Below, in pieces: positions 1 through 7,760 of a DNA stretch of 34,872 nucleotides. Position 1 is the first letter of the stretch. Every line of letters starts with the position of its first letter. Source of the DNA: Aliitabrizicola sp031425325 (lineage in GTDB: Bacteria > Pseudomonadota > Alphaproteobacteria > Rhodobacterales > Rhodobacteraceae). Where the stretch lies: positions 1 through 34,872 of the forward strand of contig JANPJD010000001.1 of NCBI GenBank assembly GCA_031425325.1, written 5' to 3'. The translations under genes were made by a program, and so were the position numbers. The notes under the pieces were generated by a model that had not been told where the DNA came from, ran no database searches, and worked only from the letters and a program-made list of their open reading frames with translations.

Positions 1-1
1 G

Positions 2-1171
2 CAGATCAGCCCGCTCTGGTCGGCGGCGAAGATCATCTGGCTGCGCGAGAACCGGCCGGACATTTTCGATGCGACCCGCTGGTTCGTCAACGGACAAGAG
101 TTCTTCCTCTGGCGGATGGGCGCGGACGACTGGGCGACCGACCCGGCCTCGCTGACGCTGAACGGCATGATGGACATCGCCAAGCTCGACTGGTCCGACC
201 GCATCCTTGGGATCTGCGGCGTCGGTCGCGACCGCCTGCCGCCCGTTGGCACGCCCGCCACCAAGGTGGGCCGCCTGTCCAAAGCCGCCGCCCACGAGAC
301 GGGCCTGCCCGAGGGCATGATCCTGTGCCGTGGTGCGGGCGACCAGCAATGCGCGGCGATCGGCGCGGGGGTGATCCGTCAGGGTATGGCCGAGTTCACC
401 GTGGGCACATCGGGCGTGATGGTGGCCCATCTCGACAGCGTTAGCCGCATCAAGGGCAACAAGCTTTGGTGGGGCGGGCACGGCGTGCCGGGGGCCTGGG
501 ACATCGAGGGCGGTGCCTTTGCCCTGGGCGCTTCGCTGCGATGGTGGCGCGACAACCTCGGGCTGAACGAGCTCGAAGAAGGCAAGCGTCAGGGTCGCAG
601 CGTCTATTCCGTCATGGTCGACAAGGCCAAGGATTCCCGTCCCGGTGCCAATGGGGCCATGTTTCACAGCTTCATGGCCAGCCAGGTGACGCCCTATTAC
701 GACGCAGTGGCGCGCGGCAGCTTCCTCGGGCTCGGCCTTTACCACGAGCGCCACGACCTGATCCGCGCGTTGCTGGAAGGCTGCGCGCACGAGATGCGGA
801 TGGTCGTGGACAGCTTCCAGTCCGATATCGAGGGCGGCATCACCGACTTCCGTCTGACCGGCGGCGGCACCAAGTCAGACGGGTTCGCGCAGATCATGAC
901 CGACGTGATCGGCATGCCCTCGACCGTCACTTGCGAGCGGGAATGCACCTCCCTTGGCGCGGCGATCCTGGGGGCCTTCGGCGCAGGCGCCTTCTCGAGC
1001 ATCGACGAGGCCGTGGGCGCGATGGTGCAGGTCGAGTCGACCTTCGAGCCGAACCCCAAACTGCAAGAGCTCTACGGCGAGCATCACGAGATCTACCGCA
1101 ACATCTACGAGGCCATCGCAAAGTCCGGCCAATACGCCGCCCTTTCCGACTTCTCGCAAAAATATCAATGA
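2..1171 (+). CDS. FGGY-family carbohydrate kinase (xylulokinase-like), 5' truncated by window edge
   Basis: ATP-dependent sugar/polyol kinase of the actin-like FGGY family, cytosolic. The reading frame is open from base 2, so the N-terminal third lies outside the window; 389 residues are visible. The first visible residues (SPLWSAAKIIWL) are typical of the xylulokinase branch. Later come GAGDQQ, which holds the catalytic-base aspartate, the phosphate-loop stretch VGTSGV, and the C-terminal GGGTKSDGFAQIM ... ECTSLGAAILGAFGAG, which is the second FGGY signature region. It is followed 17 bases later by a VOC gene with a GGGAGGA ribosome site and then a ketose-bisphosphate aldolase. That order suggests it phosphorylates a ketose or polyol that the aldolase later cleaves. 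The actual sugar cannot be read from the sequence. Confidence 0.9.
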   Translation, partial: QISPLWSAAKIIWLRENRPDIFDATRWFVNGQEFFLWRMGADDWATDPASLTLNGMMDIAKLDWSDRILGICGVGRDRLPPVGTPATKVGRLSKAAAHETGLPEGMILCRGAGDQQCAAIGAGVIRQGMAEFTVGTSGVMVAHLDSVSRIKGNKLWWGGHGVPGAWDIEGGAFALGASLRWWRDNLGLNELEEGKRQGRSVYSVMVDKAKDSRPGANGAMFHSFMASQVTPYYDAVARGSFLGLGLYHERHDLIRALLEGCAHEMRMVVDSFQSDIEGGITDFRLTGGGTKSDGFAQIMTDVIGMPSTVTCERECTSLGAAILGAFGAGAFSSIDEAVGAMVQVESTFEPNPKLQELYGEHHEIYRNIYEAIAKSGQYAALSDFSQKYQ

Positions 1172-1188
1172 CTGGGAGGACCTAGACC

Positions 1189-1743
1189 ATGCCGATACCG
1201 GGTATTCGCGGAATGGAGCACATCGGGATAACTGTGCCCGACATCAACGAGGCCTGCGATTTCTTCACGCGCATTCTCGGGGCCGAAGTGCTGTTCACCG
1301 CCGCCACCGACTTCAAGGGCGAAGGCGACTGGATGCACGAGCATCTGAATGTGCATCCTCGTTCGGAAATCAAGGAATTCCGCTATGTCCGTCTGGGCAA
1401 CGGCACCAACCTCGAGGTGTTCCAATATTCTGCCCCCGACCAGCACAAGGGCTGGCCGCTGAAGAACAGCGACGAGGGCGGCCACCACCTTGCCTTCTAC
1501 GTCGATGACATGGACGCGGCCGTCAAATATCTCAAGGAGAATGGCATCCGTGTGCTGGGCGAGCCCACCTCCTATACCGACGGGCCGAACTTGGGCCTGA
1601 CATGGTGCTATTTCCTTGCCCCCTGGGGTCTGCAACTCGAGGTGGTCTCGTCCCCTAACGGCACGGTCTTCGATAACGAGGCCAAGGCGGCCGGGCGACG
1701 CCGCCTGTTCGACCCGTCGCGCCCCGCCGAGACGCTGATCTGA
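1189..1743 (+). CDS. VOC (glyoxalase/bleomycin-resistance fold) family protein
   Basis: 184-residue protein with two beta-alpha-beta-beta-beta modules of the vicinal-oxygen-chelate fold. The first begins GMEHIGITVPDINEA and the second GGHHLAFYVDDMDAA. Candidate metal ligands sit at the usual four places: the His of MEHIG, the Glu of NLEVFQ, a His of GGHHLAF and the Glu of LQLEVV. All four are present, so a divalent-metal enzyme (isomerase, epimerase, lyase or dioxygenase) is likely. The start ATG is preceded by GGGAGGACCTAGACC. It lies between the FGGY kinase and the aldolase in one operon, so it probably handles a sugar-derived alpha-hydroxy or dicarbonyl intermediate; this is inference. The fold does not fix the reaction. 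Confidence 0.85.
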   Translation: MPIPGIRGMEHIGITVPDINEACDFFTRILGAEVLFTAATDFKGEGDWMHEHLNVHPRSEIKEFRYVRLGNGTNLEVFQYSAPDQHKGWPLKNSDEGGHHLAFYVDDMDAAVKYLKENGIRVLGEPTSYTDGPNLGLTWCYFLAPWGLQLEVVSSPNGTVFDNEAKAAGRRRLFDPSRPAETLI

Positions 1744-1755
1744 CCCCTCCCCCCG

Positions 1756-1777
1756 GCCTGCCGGACCCCCGGCAGGC
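1756..1777 (+). promoter_or_regulatory. Intercistronic hairpin between VOC and aldolase genes
   Basis: Perfect 9-bp inverted repeat GCCTGCCGG / CCGGCAGGC around the 4-base loop ACCC, 12 bases after the VOC stop and 19 bases before the aldolase start. No T-run follows, so it is more likely an mRNA stability or processing element, or a weak attenuator, than an intrinsic terminator. Confidence 0.5.
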
Positions 1778-1796
1778 ACCTTCACAGGAAGCCGAC

Positions 1797-2672
1797 ATGC
1801 CGCTTGTTCCCATGGGCCCGATGCTGGGCCACGCCCGCGCGAACCGCTACGGCATCGCCGCCTACAATATGATCGACTTCAACTCGGCGCGCGCCATCAT
1901 CGACGGCGCGACAGACCTAGATGCGCCAATGATCGTCCAGGTCTCGGTCAAGACGGTCAGGCACTGGGGGGCCGCCCATGTCGCGACCTGGGTGCGGATG
2001 TTGGCTGAGGATGCGCCCGTGCCGGTCGCGCTGCATCTGGACCATTGCACCGACATAGGCGTGATCCAGCAGTGCATCGACGCGGGCTGGACATCGGTGA
2101 TGTTCGACGGATCGGCCCTGCCCTTTGCCGAGAACCTTTCCCGGTCGCTCGAGGTCTATGCCCTGACCGAAGCTGCCGGCATCGGGCTCGAGGCAGAGAT
2201 CGGCGCGATCGGCGGCGTCGAGGATGACAAGGTGGTCAACGACGACCAGTCGCGGTTGGCAAATTTCGACGAGTGCGTGGCCTTCGTGCGCGACATGCCC
2301 AACCTGGCGGTCTTCGCCCCGGCGATCGGAACCGCCCACGGGTTCTACAAGGGCGAGGCGAAGATCGCCTACGACCTCCTCGACCGGATCACCCGCGCCA
2401 TCCCCATCCCCATCGCGCTGCACGGAGGCACCGGCCTGACCGAAGAGCAGTTCCACCGCTGCATCGCTGCGGGCTGCGGCAAGGTGAACATATCGACCAT
2501 GCACAAAAGCCTGTTCATCGACGGGTTCATCAACCTGCGCGCCGAAAAGCCGAAACTGGCCGAACCGCTGCCCTTCATCGAGGCACAGCACGCAGCGATG
2601 AAGGCTGATGTCATGCAGTCGATCCGCACCTTTGGGTCCGAAGGGCGGGCACAGGCCGCGCTCGCCGCATGA
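1797..2672 (+). CDS. Class II fructose-bisphosphate/ketose-bisphosphate aldolase family protein
   Basis: Zinc-dependent aldolase of 291 residues, the usual length for the KbaY/GatY/FbaA family. It reversibly cleaves a ketose phosphate to dihydroxyacetone phosphate and an aldehyde. Visible motifs: LHLDHC (residues 79-84; Asp82 catalytic, His83 zinc), AEIGAIGG (133-140, Glu134), PAIGTAHGFYKG with His181, ALHGGTGL with zinc His209, and CGKVNIST (227-234, phosphate/DHAP binding). An AGGA ribosome site lies 8-12 bases before the ATG. The stop overlaps the next start (ATGA). With the upstream FGGY kinase it makes a standard kinase-aldolase pair, but whether the substrate is a 1-phosphate or 1,6-bisphosphate and what its stereochemistry is cannot be told. 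Confidence 0.92.
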   Translation: MPLVPMGPMLGHARANRYGIAAYNMIDFNSARAIIDGATDLDAPMIVQVSVKTVRHWGAAHVATWVRMLAEDAPVPVALHLDHCTDIGVIQQCIDAGWTSVMFDGSALPFAENLSRSLEVYALTEAAGIGLEAEIGAIGGVEDDKVVNDDQSRLANFDECVAFVRDMPNLAVFAPAIGTAHGFYKGEAKIAYDLLDRITRAIPIPIALHGGTGLTEEQFHRCIAAGCGKVNISTMHKSLFIDGFINLRAEKPKLAEPLPFIEAQHAAMKADVMQSIRTFGSEGRAQAALAA

Positions 2673-3661
2673 TGCAGGCGCTGATCTTCGACTGCGACGG
2701 CGTTCTGGTGGACACCGAGCGGGACGGCCACCGCGTCGCCTTCAACGCTGCCTTCCGGGCAGCGGGCCTTTCGACGGAGTGGTCGATCGACCGCTATGGC
2801 GAGTTGCTGAGCACCGGCGGCGGCAAGGAGCGGATGCGCCGGCACTTCGACGAAACCGGCTGGCCTGCGGACGCAGACCGGGACGCGCTCATCCTCGGCC
2901 TCCATCATGCCAAGACCGATCTCTTCATGGGGATCATCGAGGGCGGGGCGCTGCCCCTGCGTCCGGGCGTGGCGCGGATGGTCGATGCGGCCCTAGCGGC
3001 AGGCATGCGGGTCGCGGTCTGCTCGACCTCGAACGAGCGGGCGGTGTCGGCGGTGGTCCGCGAGTTGCTGGGCCCCGAGCGATCCGCGCAGATCACGATC
3101 TTCGCGGGCGACGTCGTGGCCCGCAAGAAGCCCGACCCCGCAATCTACACGCTTGCGGCGACGACCCTCGGCCTCGATCCCGCGTCCTGCGTGGTGATCG
3201 AGGACAGCCATATCGGACTGACCGCCGCCAAGGCCGCCGGGATGCGCTGCATCGTCACGAAGTCCGCCTATACCCAGGACGAGGATTTCTCGGCGGCTGA
3301 TCGTGTCGTGTCCGATCTTGATGCCGGTATCGATCTGCCCCTTTGCCAAGCCCTGACCCTTGCGGAGACCGCCATGCCTTTGACCGTGATCGCGTCGCTG
3401 AAGGCAAAGCCGGGCATGGAAGAGGCGCTGCACTCTGCCCTCGCCGCGCTCATCCCTCCAACGCGCGCGGAAAAGGGCTGCATCCTGTACGAGATGCACC
3501 GCAGCCACGAAAATCCCGGCTGGTTCATCTTCAACGAACTGTGGGAAACCCGGCCACTCTGGGACGCGCATATGGCAGCACCCCACCTTTCCGCCTTCAG
3601 CGCCGCACAGGACGACCTTGTCGAGTCCTGGGAGCTGTTCTCGGGGGAGAAGGTCGCATGA
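2669..3661 (+). CDS. HAD-superfamily (CbbY/Gph-like) phosphatase fused to an ABM (putative quinol monooxygenase) domain
   Basis: One uninterrupted 330-residue frame holding two domains. Residues 1-228 are a HAD hydrolase: DCDGV with nucleophile Asp8 and acid Asp10, CSTSN (118-122, Ser119), KKPDP with Lys154, and IEDSHIG with Asp179 for magnesium. A helical cap at about 16-85 makes it CbbY/phosphoglycolate-phosphatase-like. Residues 237-330 are an antibiotic-biosynthesis-monooxygenase-type ferredoxin-like domain: LTVIASLKAKPG, then CILYEMHRS, FNELWE (Glu290) and HMAAPHLSAF (His301, His306), as in YgiN-like proteins. The ABM part begins with an internal ATG at 3374 in the same frame, but no stop or good ribosome site separates them. 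The gene overlaps both neighbours by ATGA. Its job is unknown; dephosphorylation of an aldolase or kinase product is plausible. Confidence 0.88.
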   Translation: MMQALIFDCDGVLVDTERDGHRVAFNAAFRAAGLSTEWSIDRYGELLSTGGGKERMRRHFDETGWPADADRDALILGLHHAKTDLFMGIIEGGALPLRPGVARMVDAALAAGMRVAVCSTSNERAVSAVVRELLGPERSAQITIFAGDVVARKKPDPAIYTLAATTLGLDPASCVVIEDSHIGLTAAKAAGMRCIVTKSAYTQDEDFSAADRVVSDLDAGIDLPLCQALTLAETAMPLTVIASLKAKPGMEEALHSALAALIPPTRAEKGCILYEMHRSHENPGWFIFNELWETRPLWDAHMAAPHLSAFSAAQDDLVESWELFSGEKVA

Positions 3662-4350
3662 AGATCACCTTCTACGCGCATGCGAGCTTCCGCTTGCAGG
3701 ACGAGGCGCTGACGGTGGTGACCGACCCCTTCACGCCCTCGATCTCGAAGTTCGACCCGATCAATGAGCCCGCCGACATCGTCCTGACGAGTTCGGCCAC
3801 CGACGATTTCCACTGCGATGCAAGCCATGTCACTGGCAATCCCGAAGTGGTCAACGCGCTTTTGCTCCCGCCCGAGGGGATCACGGTCAAAGGGCTGAAG
3901 GTCAGGTCCTTTCCTGCGACGGAAAGCCTGATCTTCGACTACCAGTCGGAATATGGCCGCGATCCCGATGCGAACGCGCTTTACCACTTTACGCTTGGCG
4001 GCCTGCGCTTCCTGCATATGGGCGATATCGGAACGGCCGTTCCGCAAGGCCATCTCGATGCTCTCAAGGGTCAGGTCGATGTGCTTCTGGCCCTGACCGG
4101 CGAGCACGCCACAATCGCGCTGGACGACCTTGATGACGCCATCGCGCAGATCGGCCCCCGTGCGGTGATCCCGATGCATTTCTACAGCCCCAAGGGCGTG
4201 CTTGCGATCGAGCCGGTCGAGACCTTCCTGAACCGCATTCCCGCCGAACGGGTCACTCGGGTCGGTGCGAGCACCCTCGAGCTGACGCCCGACATGCTGC
4301 CTGCAGTCGGACAGCCGCCCCATGTCTGGGTGTTGGACCAGTCCCGCTAG
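3658..4350 (+). CDS. MBL-fold (UlaG/UPF0173-like) metallo-hydrolase family protein with altered HxHxDH motif
   Basis: 230-residue single-domain protein. MKITFYAHASFRL (His8) and VVTDPF (Asp23) open the fold, FLHMGDIG (Asp123) and AVIPMHFYSPKG (His174) are the later metal-site strands. At the place of the family's THxHxDH loop the sequence reads TSSATDDFH (residues 44-52). The two first histidines are therefore replaced by Ser and Ala, although an aspartate and a nearby His52 remain. The start ATG overlaps the stop of the HAD-ABM gene (ATGA); the same frame is open further upstream but that part overlaps coding sequence. Known UlaG-like relatives hydrolyse lactone or cyclic sugar phosphates. 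Catalysis here is uncertain because of the altered motif. Confidence 0.8.
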   Translation: MKITFYAHASFRLQDEALTVVTDPFTPSISKFDPINEPADIVLTSSATDDFHCDASHVTGNPEVVNALLLPPEGITVKGLKVRSFPATESLIFDYQSEYGRDPDANALYHFTLGGLRFLHMGDIGTAVPQGHLDALKGQVDVLLALTGEHATIALDDLDDAIAQIGPRAVIPMHFYSPKGVLAIEPVETFLNRIPAERVTRVGASTLELTPDMLPAVGQPPHVWVLDQSR

Positions 4351-4359
4351 GGCCGCGCA

Positions 4360-5595
4360 ATGACACCGCCGCCCCCGGTTTACCAGCGCAACATGCGCCT
4401 GATCGGACACTCCGATCAGGGCGGGCGGCCCGACGCCGTGCAGATTATGGTCCATCGTGGGCATGCCTATGTGGGGCATATCTTTTCCGATGGTTTCAGC
4501 GTGATCGACGTGCGCGACCCGGCACGTCCGAAGCCCGTGGCCTACGTACCGGCCCCGCCAAACACCTGGTGCCTGCATTTGCAGACGCAGGACGATCTGC
4601 TGCTCGTCGTCCACAACAAGAACATGTTCGCCCAGGCCGACATGGTCGACGAGAAGGCCTATTACAAAGGAAAGGTCGCGCAGCACGCCACGGGCGAACG
4701 GGACTGGTCGGCGGGCATGGCGGTCTATGACATCTCGACCCCCGCCCTGCCGCGCCAGATCGGCTTCATGCCCGTCGAGGGCAGCGGGCTGCATCGCATC
4801 TGGCATACCGGCGGACGGTGGGCCTACGCCTCGGCGCTGCTCGACGGGTTCACCGACTACATTCTGATCACCATCGACATGGCCGATCCGGCCCGGCCCG
4901 TGATGGCGGGCAAGTTCTGGCTGCCCGGCATGAACGCGGCGGCAGGCGAGGTGCCGGACTGGCCCTTGCCGCAGGGGCGGTTCGGGCTGCATCACCCCAT
5001 CGTGCAGGGAGATGTCGCCTATTGTTCATGGCGCGATGCCTGTCTTGTCATCGTCGATGTCTTGGACCGCTCTGCGCCGACGCTCATCTCGCACAAGGTC
5101 TGGGCGCCTCCCTTTGGGGGCGGCACGCACAACGCCTTGCCCCTGCCGGGCCGGGACCTTCTGGTGGTCGCGGATGAAACCGTGCTTGACCACGGCGAGG
5201 ACGGCATCAAGCCGATCTGGATTATGAACAACCAACTGCGCGGCAATCCCATTCCGATCTCGACATGCCCGCCGCCCCGCGACCGCGATTACCACGCGGT
5301 CGGAGGGCATTTCGGCCCGCATAACATCCACGAGAACCGCCCCGGCACCTTCGTCAGCGAGGAACTGATCTTCGCGACCTACCAGAACGCGGGTGTGCGC
5401 GTGTATGATATTCGCGATCCGTTTCGCCCCGAAGAGGTGGGCGCCTGCGTGCCCGCCGCGCCCACCCGGATGGTCGATCCGCGCCCCAATCGCGCCGCGG
5501 TACTGCATTCGGCGGATGTGCATGTCGATGCGGCGGGTCTGGTCTATGCGACCGACTTCAACGCGGGGCTGTCGATCATGGAGTTTTCCGGCTGA
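4360..5595 (+). CDS. LVIVD-repeat beta-propeller protein
   Basis: 411 residues with repeated blades of the form 'VxVYDIxDPxxPxxVG': FSVIDVRDPARPKPVAYV, MAVYDISTPALPRQIGFM, ILITIDMADPARPVMAGKF, LVIVDVLDRSAPTLISHK and VRVYDIRDPFRPEEVGACV. Between blades there are regularly placed histidines in short motifs (CLHLQ, GLHRIW, GLHHPI, GTHNALPL, GPHNIHENR, VLHSADVH), as would line the central channel of a propeller. No signal peptide is seen, so it is probably cytosolic. It starts 9 bases after the MBL gene and is the last gene of this operon. Its 3' end overlaps the convergent regulator by 20 bases. The function is not known; lactonase-like or metal-binding roles are possible. Confidence 0.8.
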   Translation: MTPPPPVYQRNMRLIGHSDQGGRPDAVQIMVHRGHAYVGHIFSDGFSVIDVRDPARPKPVAYVPAPPNTWCLHLQTQDDLLLVVHNKNMFAQADMVDEKAYYKGKVAQHATGERDWSAGMAVYDISTPALPRQIGFMPVEGSGLHRIWHTGGRWAYASALLDGFTDYILITIDMADPARPVMAGKFWLPGMNAAAGEVPDWPLPQGRFGLHHPIVQGDVAYCSWRDACLVIVDVLDRSAPTLISHKVWAPPFGGGTHNALPLPGRDLLVVADETVLDHGEDGIKPIWIMNNQLRGNPIPISTCPPPRDRDYHAVGGHFGPHNIHENRPGTFVSEELIFATYQNAGVRVYDIRDPFRPEEVGACVPAAPTRMVDPRPNRAAVLHSADVHVDAAGLVYATDFNAGLSIMEFSG

Positions 5596-6502
5596 CCCCC
5601 GGTCGGGTGATGCGCTGCTCGGCCCGCTTGAAATAGCGCTCGAGCGCGTCGGCTGTGGTGTTCAGGTGGCGGCCACTTTCGCTGCCCTCGGGGATCACGA
5701 TGCCCAGATAAAGGATGTCGATCAGGAACAGCTGGCTGATGCGCCCTTCCAGAAAGTCGCCGAACAAGGGGACGGAGGGTGTCGAGGACTGGCCCGTGAT
5801 CAAAACCGTTTCCGCAGCCTGACCGACCTCGGTCGACGGCTCGCTTGTGATGGCCAGCGTCATTGCGCCGTTCTCGCGCGCAAGCCGCAGGGCATTGGCG
5901 ACGTTCTGCGTGGTGCCAGTGTGGGAAATGCCGATCATCAGGCAGTCGTGCCGCATGTTGGCCGCCACGACGATCTGGGTATAACCGTCGCTGTAGGAGG
6001 CAGCATCGAGCCCCGCCTTCATGAAAAGGTGCGCCGCCTCGTCGCAGATCGCCGCAGCCCCGCCGCAGCCGACCAGCACGATCTTGCGCGCCGACTTGAT
6101 CATCGCAAGGCAGCGATCCAGCCGTTCGGTATCGAGATAGGCCTGCGTCGCAAGAATTGCGGCCGACAAGAGGTCCGCAAGCTTGGCGCTTGTCGCGATC
6201 AGCGTGTCATGCGGGTCGAGTTCGGTCGGAATATTGGTGATGCCCGACCGCCGGACCGCCCCTTCGGCCATCGACAGTTTCAGATCGGAAAATCCGGAAT
6301 ATCCAAGCGCGCGGCTGACGCGGCTGATCGTCGCCTCGCTGACCCCAAGGATCTTGGCGAGGCTCGTGATCGAATGGCTCATCCGCTTGTCTGCGTTGTT
6401 GCGGAGATAATCGGCCACGATCTGCTCTGACGGCCTCAACTTGTCGTAGCGGTCCTGCACCCGCCGGAGCAAGCCACCCTGAGCCGGGGCAACATCGTCC
6501 AT
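5576..6502 (-). CDS. MurR/RpiR-family transcriptional regulator (HTH_6 + SIS)
   Basis: 308-residue regulator. N-terminal helix-turn-helix (about 10-80) with LRPSEQIVADYL and the recognition segment SLAKILGVSEATISRVSRALGYSGFS; C-terminal SIS sugar-phosphate-binding domain (about 138-270) with IVLVGCGGA and LMIGISHTGTT. The frame is open to 6787, but the start at 6502 is chosen because AGAGG sits 7 bases before it and the protein begins where the family begins (MDDVAPAQGG). Alternative ATGs are at 6508 and 6532. It is divergent from the E1alpha gene and converges on the propeller gene. It probably senses a phosphorylated sugar from this pathway and controls both flanking operons and itself through the sites at 6551 and 6653. 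Confidence 0.9.
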   Translation of the reverse strand: MDDVAPAQGGLLRRVQDRYDKLRPSEQIVADYLRNNADKRMSHSITSLAKILGVSEATISRVSRALGYSGFSDLKLSMAEGAVRRSGITNIPTELDPHDTLIATSAKLADLLSAAILATQAYLDTERLDRCLAMIKSARKIVLVGCGGAAAICDEAAHLFMKAGLDAASYSDGYTQIVVAANMRHDCLMIGISHTGTTQNVANALRLARENGAMTLAITSEPSTEVGQAAETVLITGQSSTPSVPLFGDFLEGRISQLFLIDILYLGIVIPEGSESGRHLNTTADALERYFKRAEQRITRPGVSRKTP

Positions 6503-6550
6503 GGTCATGCCTCTGGTTACGTGAGTCAGCATAGCCTTCAGCGCTTCTGA

Positions 6551-6568
6551 CGTGAAGTAATTTTCACG
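6551..6568. promoter_or_regulatory. Candidate RpiR operator, site 1 (perfect inverted repeat)
   Basis: CGTGAA-N6-TTCACG, a perfect 6-bp inverted repeat with a 6-base AT-rich spacer (gtaatt). It lies 48 bases upstream of the chosen regulator start, in the 242-base gap to the E1alpha gene. The GAA-N6-TTC core resembles half-site spacing reported for the RpiR-family IolR regulators (GGAA-N6-TTCC). Assignment to the adjacent regulator is inference. Confidence 0.6.
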
Positions 6569-6652
6569 GCCGGGATTTTCTTGCAAATACCAGCATCTAA
6601 ACGCCCCCGACCTCTGCTTCTTGGCCTTCGGTCGCGCGAAGAACCAACTGTC

Positions 6653-6670
6653 CTGCAAATAATTTTCTCG
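6653..6670. promoter_or_regulatory. Candidate RpiR operator, site 2 (degenerate copy)
   Basis: CTGCAAATAATTTTCTCG matches site 1 at 13 of 18 positions, and the right half TAATTTTC-CG is nearly identical. It lies 102 bases from site 1 and 74 bases before the E1alpha start. The spacing is near ten helical turns, so the two sites could act together. No confident -35/-10 pair could be chosen in this gap. Confidence 0.45.
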
Positions 6671-6744
6671 ACAGTTTCGGGGCGAGTGCCTACAAGAATC
6701 TTGTTCAAACGAACCATAGTTGCTCAGAATCACGAGGAGGACAG

Positions 6745-7737
6745 ATGGCCATGGGTGAAGCAAATCCAGCCGCAAACGCGCCATCACGTGAGATTCTGGA
6801 GAAAATTTTCCGCACCGCCTACAAGATCCGTGTTTTCGAGACCGAGGGCATCAAGCTTTACCGCCAGGGTTTGATTCGGGGCTATTTCCATCCCTATCTC
6901 GGACAAGAAGGCATCGCGACGGGCGTGTGCGCGGCCCTTAAGGAAGGCGACTACATCGCCTCCACGCATCGCGGCCATGGACACTGCATCGCCTGGGGCG
7001 CTGACGTCAAAAAGATGGTGGCCGAACTTCTGCAAAAGGAAACCGGTTACTGCAAGGGTTATGGCGGTTCGATGCACATCGCCGACATCAAGACCGGTAA
7101 TCTCGGCGCGAACGGGATCGTCGGCGCGGGTATTCCATTGGGGGTGGGCGCCGCACTCGCCAACCAGGTGCGCGGCACCGATGCGGTCACGGTGACCTTC
7201 ACCTCGGACGGGGCATCGAACAACGGCACCTTCATGGAAAGCCTGAACCTCGCCGCGATCTGGGATCTGAAATTCATCCTGGTGGTCGAGAACAACCAAT
7301 ACGCCGTTTCCACCAAGATCGAGGAATCGACGCGAGAGACCGACCTTTACAAACGCGGGCTCGCAATCGGCGTCGAAAGCCACCAGGTCGATGGCAACGA
7401 CGCCCTGGCGGTCTATCGCCTGACGCAGGCCGCGGTCGAAACCTGCCGCAAGGGCAAGGGTCCGGTGCTGATCGAGGCGGTCACCTTCCGTCATATGGGC
7501 CACCATGTGAACGATCCGGGCAAGTACATGCCGGAGGACAGGCTGGCGCATTACAAGTCGCGCGATCCGGTCGACAGGGCGCGTGCGGCTCTCCGGGACA
7601 TGACGTCGATTTCCGACGACGAGATCGCAGCCATCGAATCCGAGGTATCCGCCGAGTTCGCCGCTGCGGTCGAGTTCTCGGTGGCAAGCCCGGAAGTCTC
7701 GGCTGAGTCCTTCGCGGCCTTCGCGGCCAACTACTGA
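6745..7737 (+). CDS. Thiamine-pyrophosphate-dependent dehydrogenase E1 component, alpha subunit (AcoA/PdhA-like)
   Basis: 330 residues, the usual length for an E1alpha of the acetoin or pyruvate dehydrogenase type. Motifs: GQEG (53-56), ASTHRGHGH (72-80), YGGSMHI (106-112), the TPP/magnesium motif TSDGASNNGTF (153-163, with Ser in place of the first Gly of GDG) and VVENNQYAVST (180-190, magnesium-coordinating Asn). With the E1beta partner it binds ThDP, cleaves a 2-oxo acid or acyloin, and reductively acylates a lipoyl domain. GAGGAGG lies 4 bases before the ATG. The similarity pattern and the following E2 favour an acetoin-dehydrogenase-like enzyme over classical PDH. Being divergent from an RpiR regulator within a sugar locus suggests the substrate derives from that sugar. 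Confidence 0.93.
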   Translation: MAMGEANPAANAPSREILEKIFRTAYKIRVFETEGIKLYRQGLIRGYFHPYLGQEGIATGVCAALKEGDYIASTHRGHGHCIAWGADVKKMVAELLQKETGYCKGYGGSMHIADIKTGNLGANGIVGAGIPLGVGAALANQVRGTDAVTVTFTSDGASNNGTFMESLNLAAIWDLKFILVVENNQYAVSTKIEESTRETDLYKRGLAIGVESHQVDGNDALAVYRLTQAAVETCRKGKGPVLIEAVTFRHMGHHVNDPGKYMPEDRLAHYKSRDPVDRARAALRDMTSISDDEIAAIESEVSAEFAAAVEFSVASPEVSAESFAAFAANY

Positions 7738-7760
7738 CATCCGGGCGGAAGGGACGAACC

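Noticed and set aside
3268..4995. Open frame of 575 codons on the minus strand
   Set aside because: Antisense shadow of the HAD-ABM, MBL and propeller genes; no motif or ribosome site supports it.
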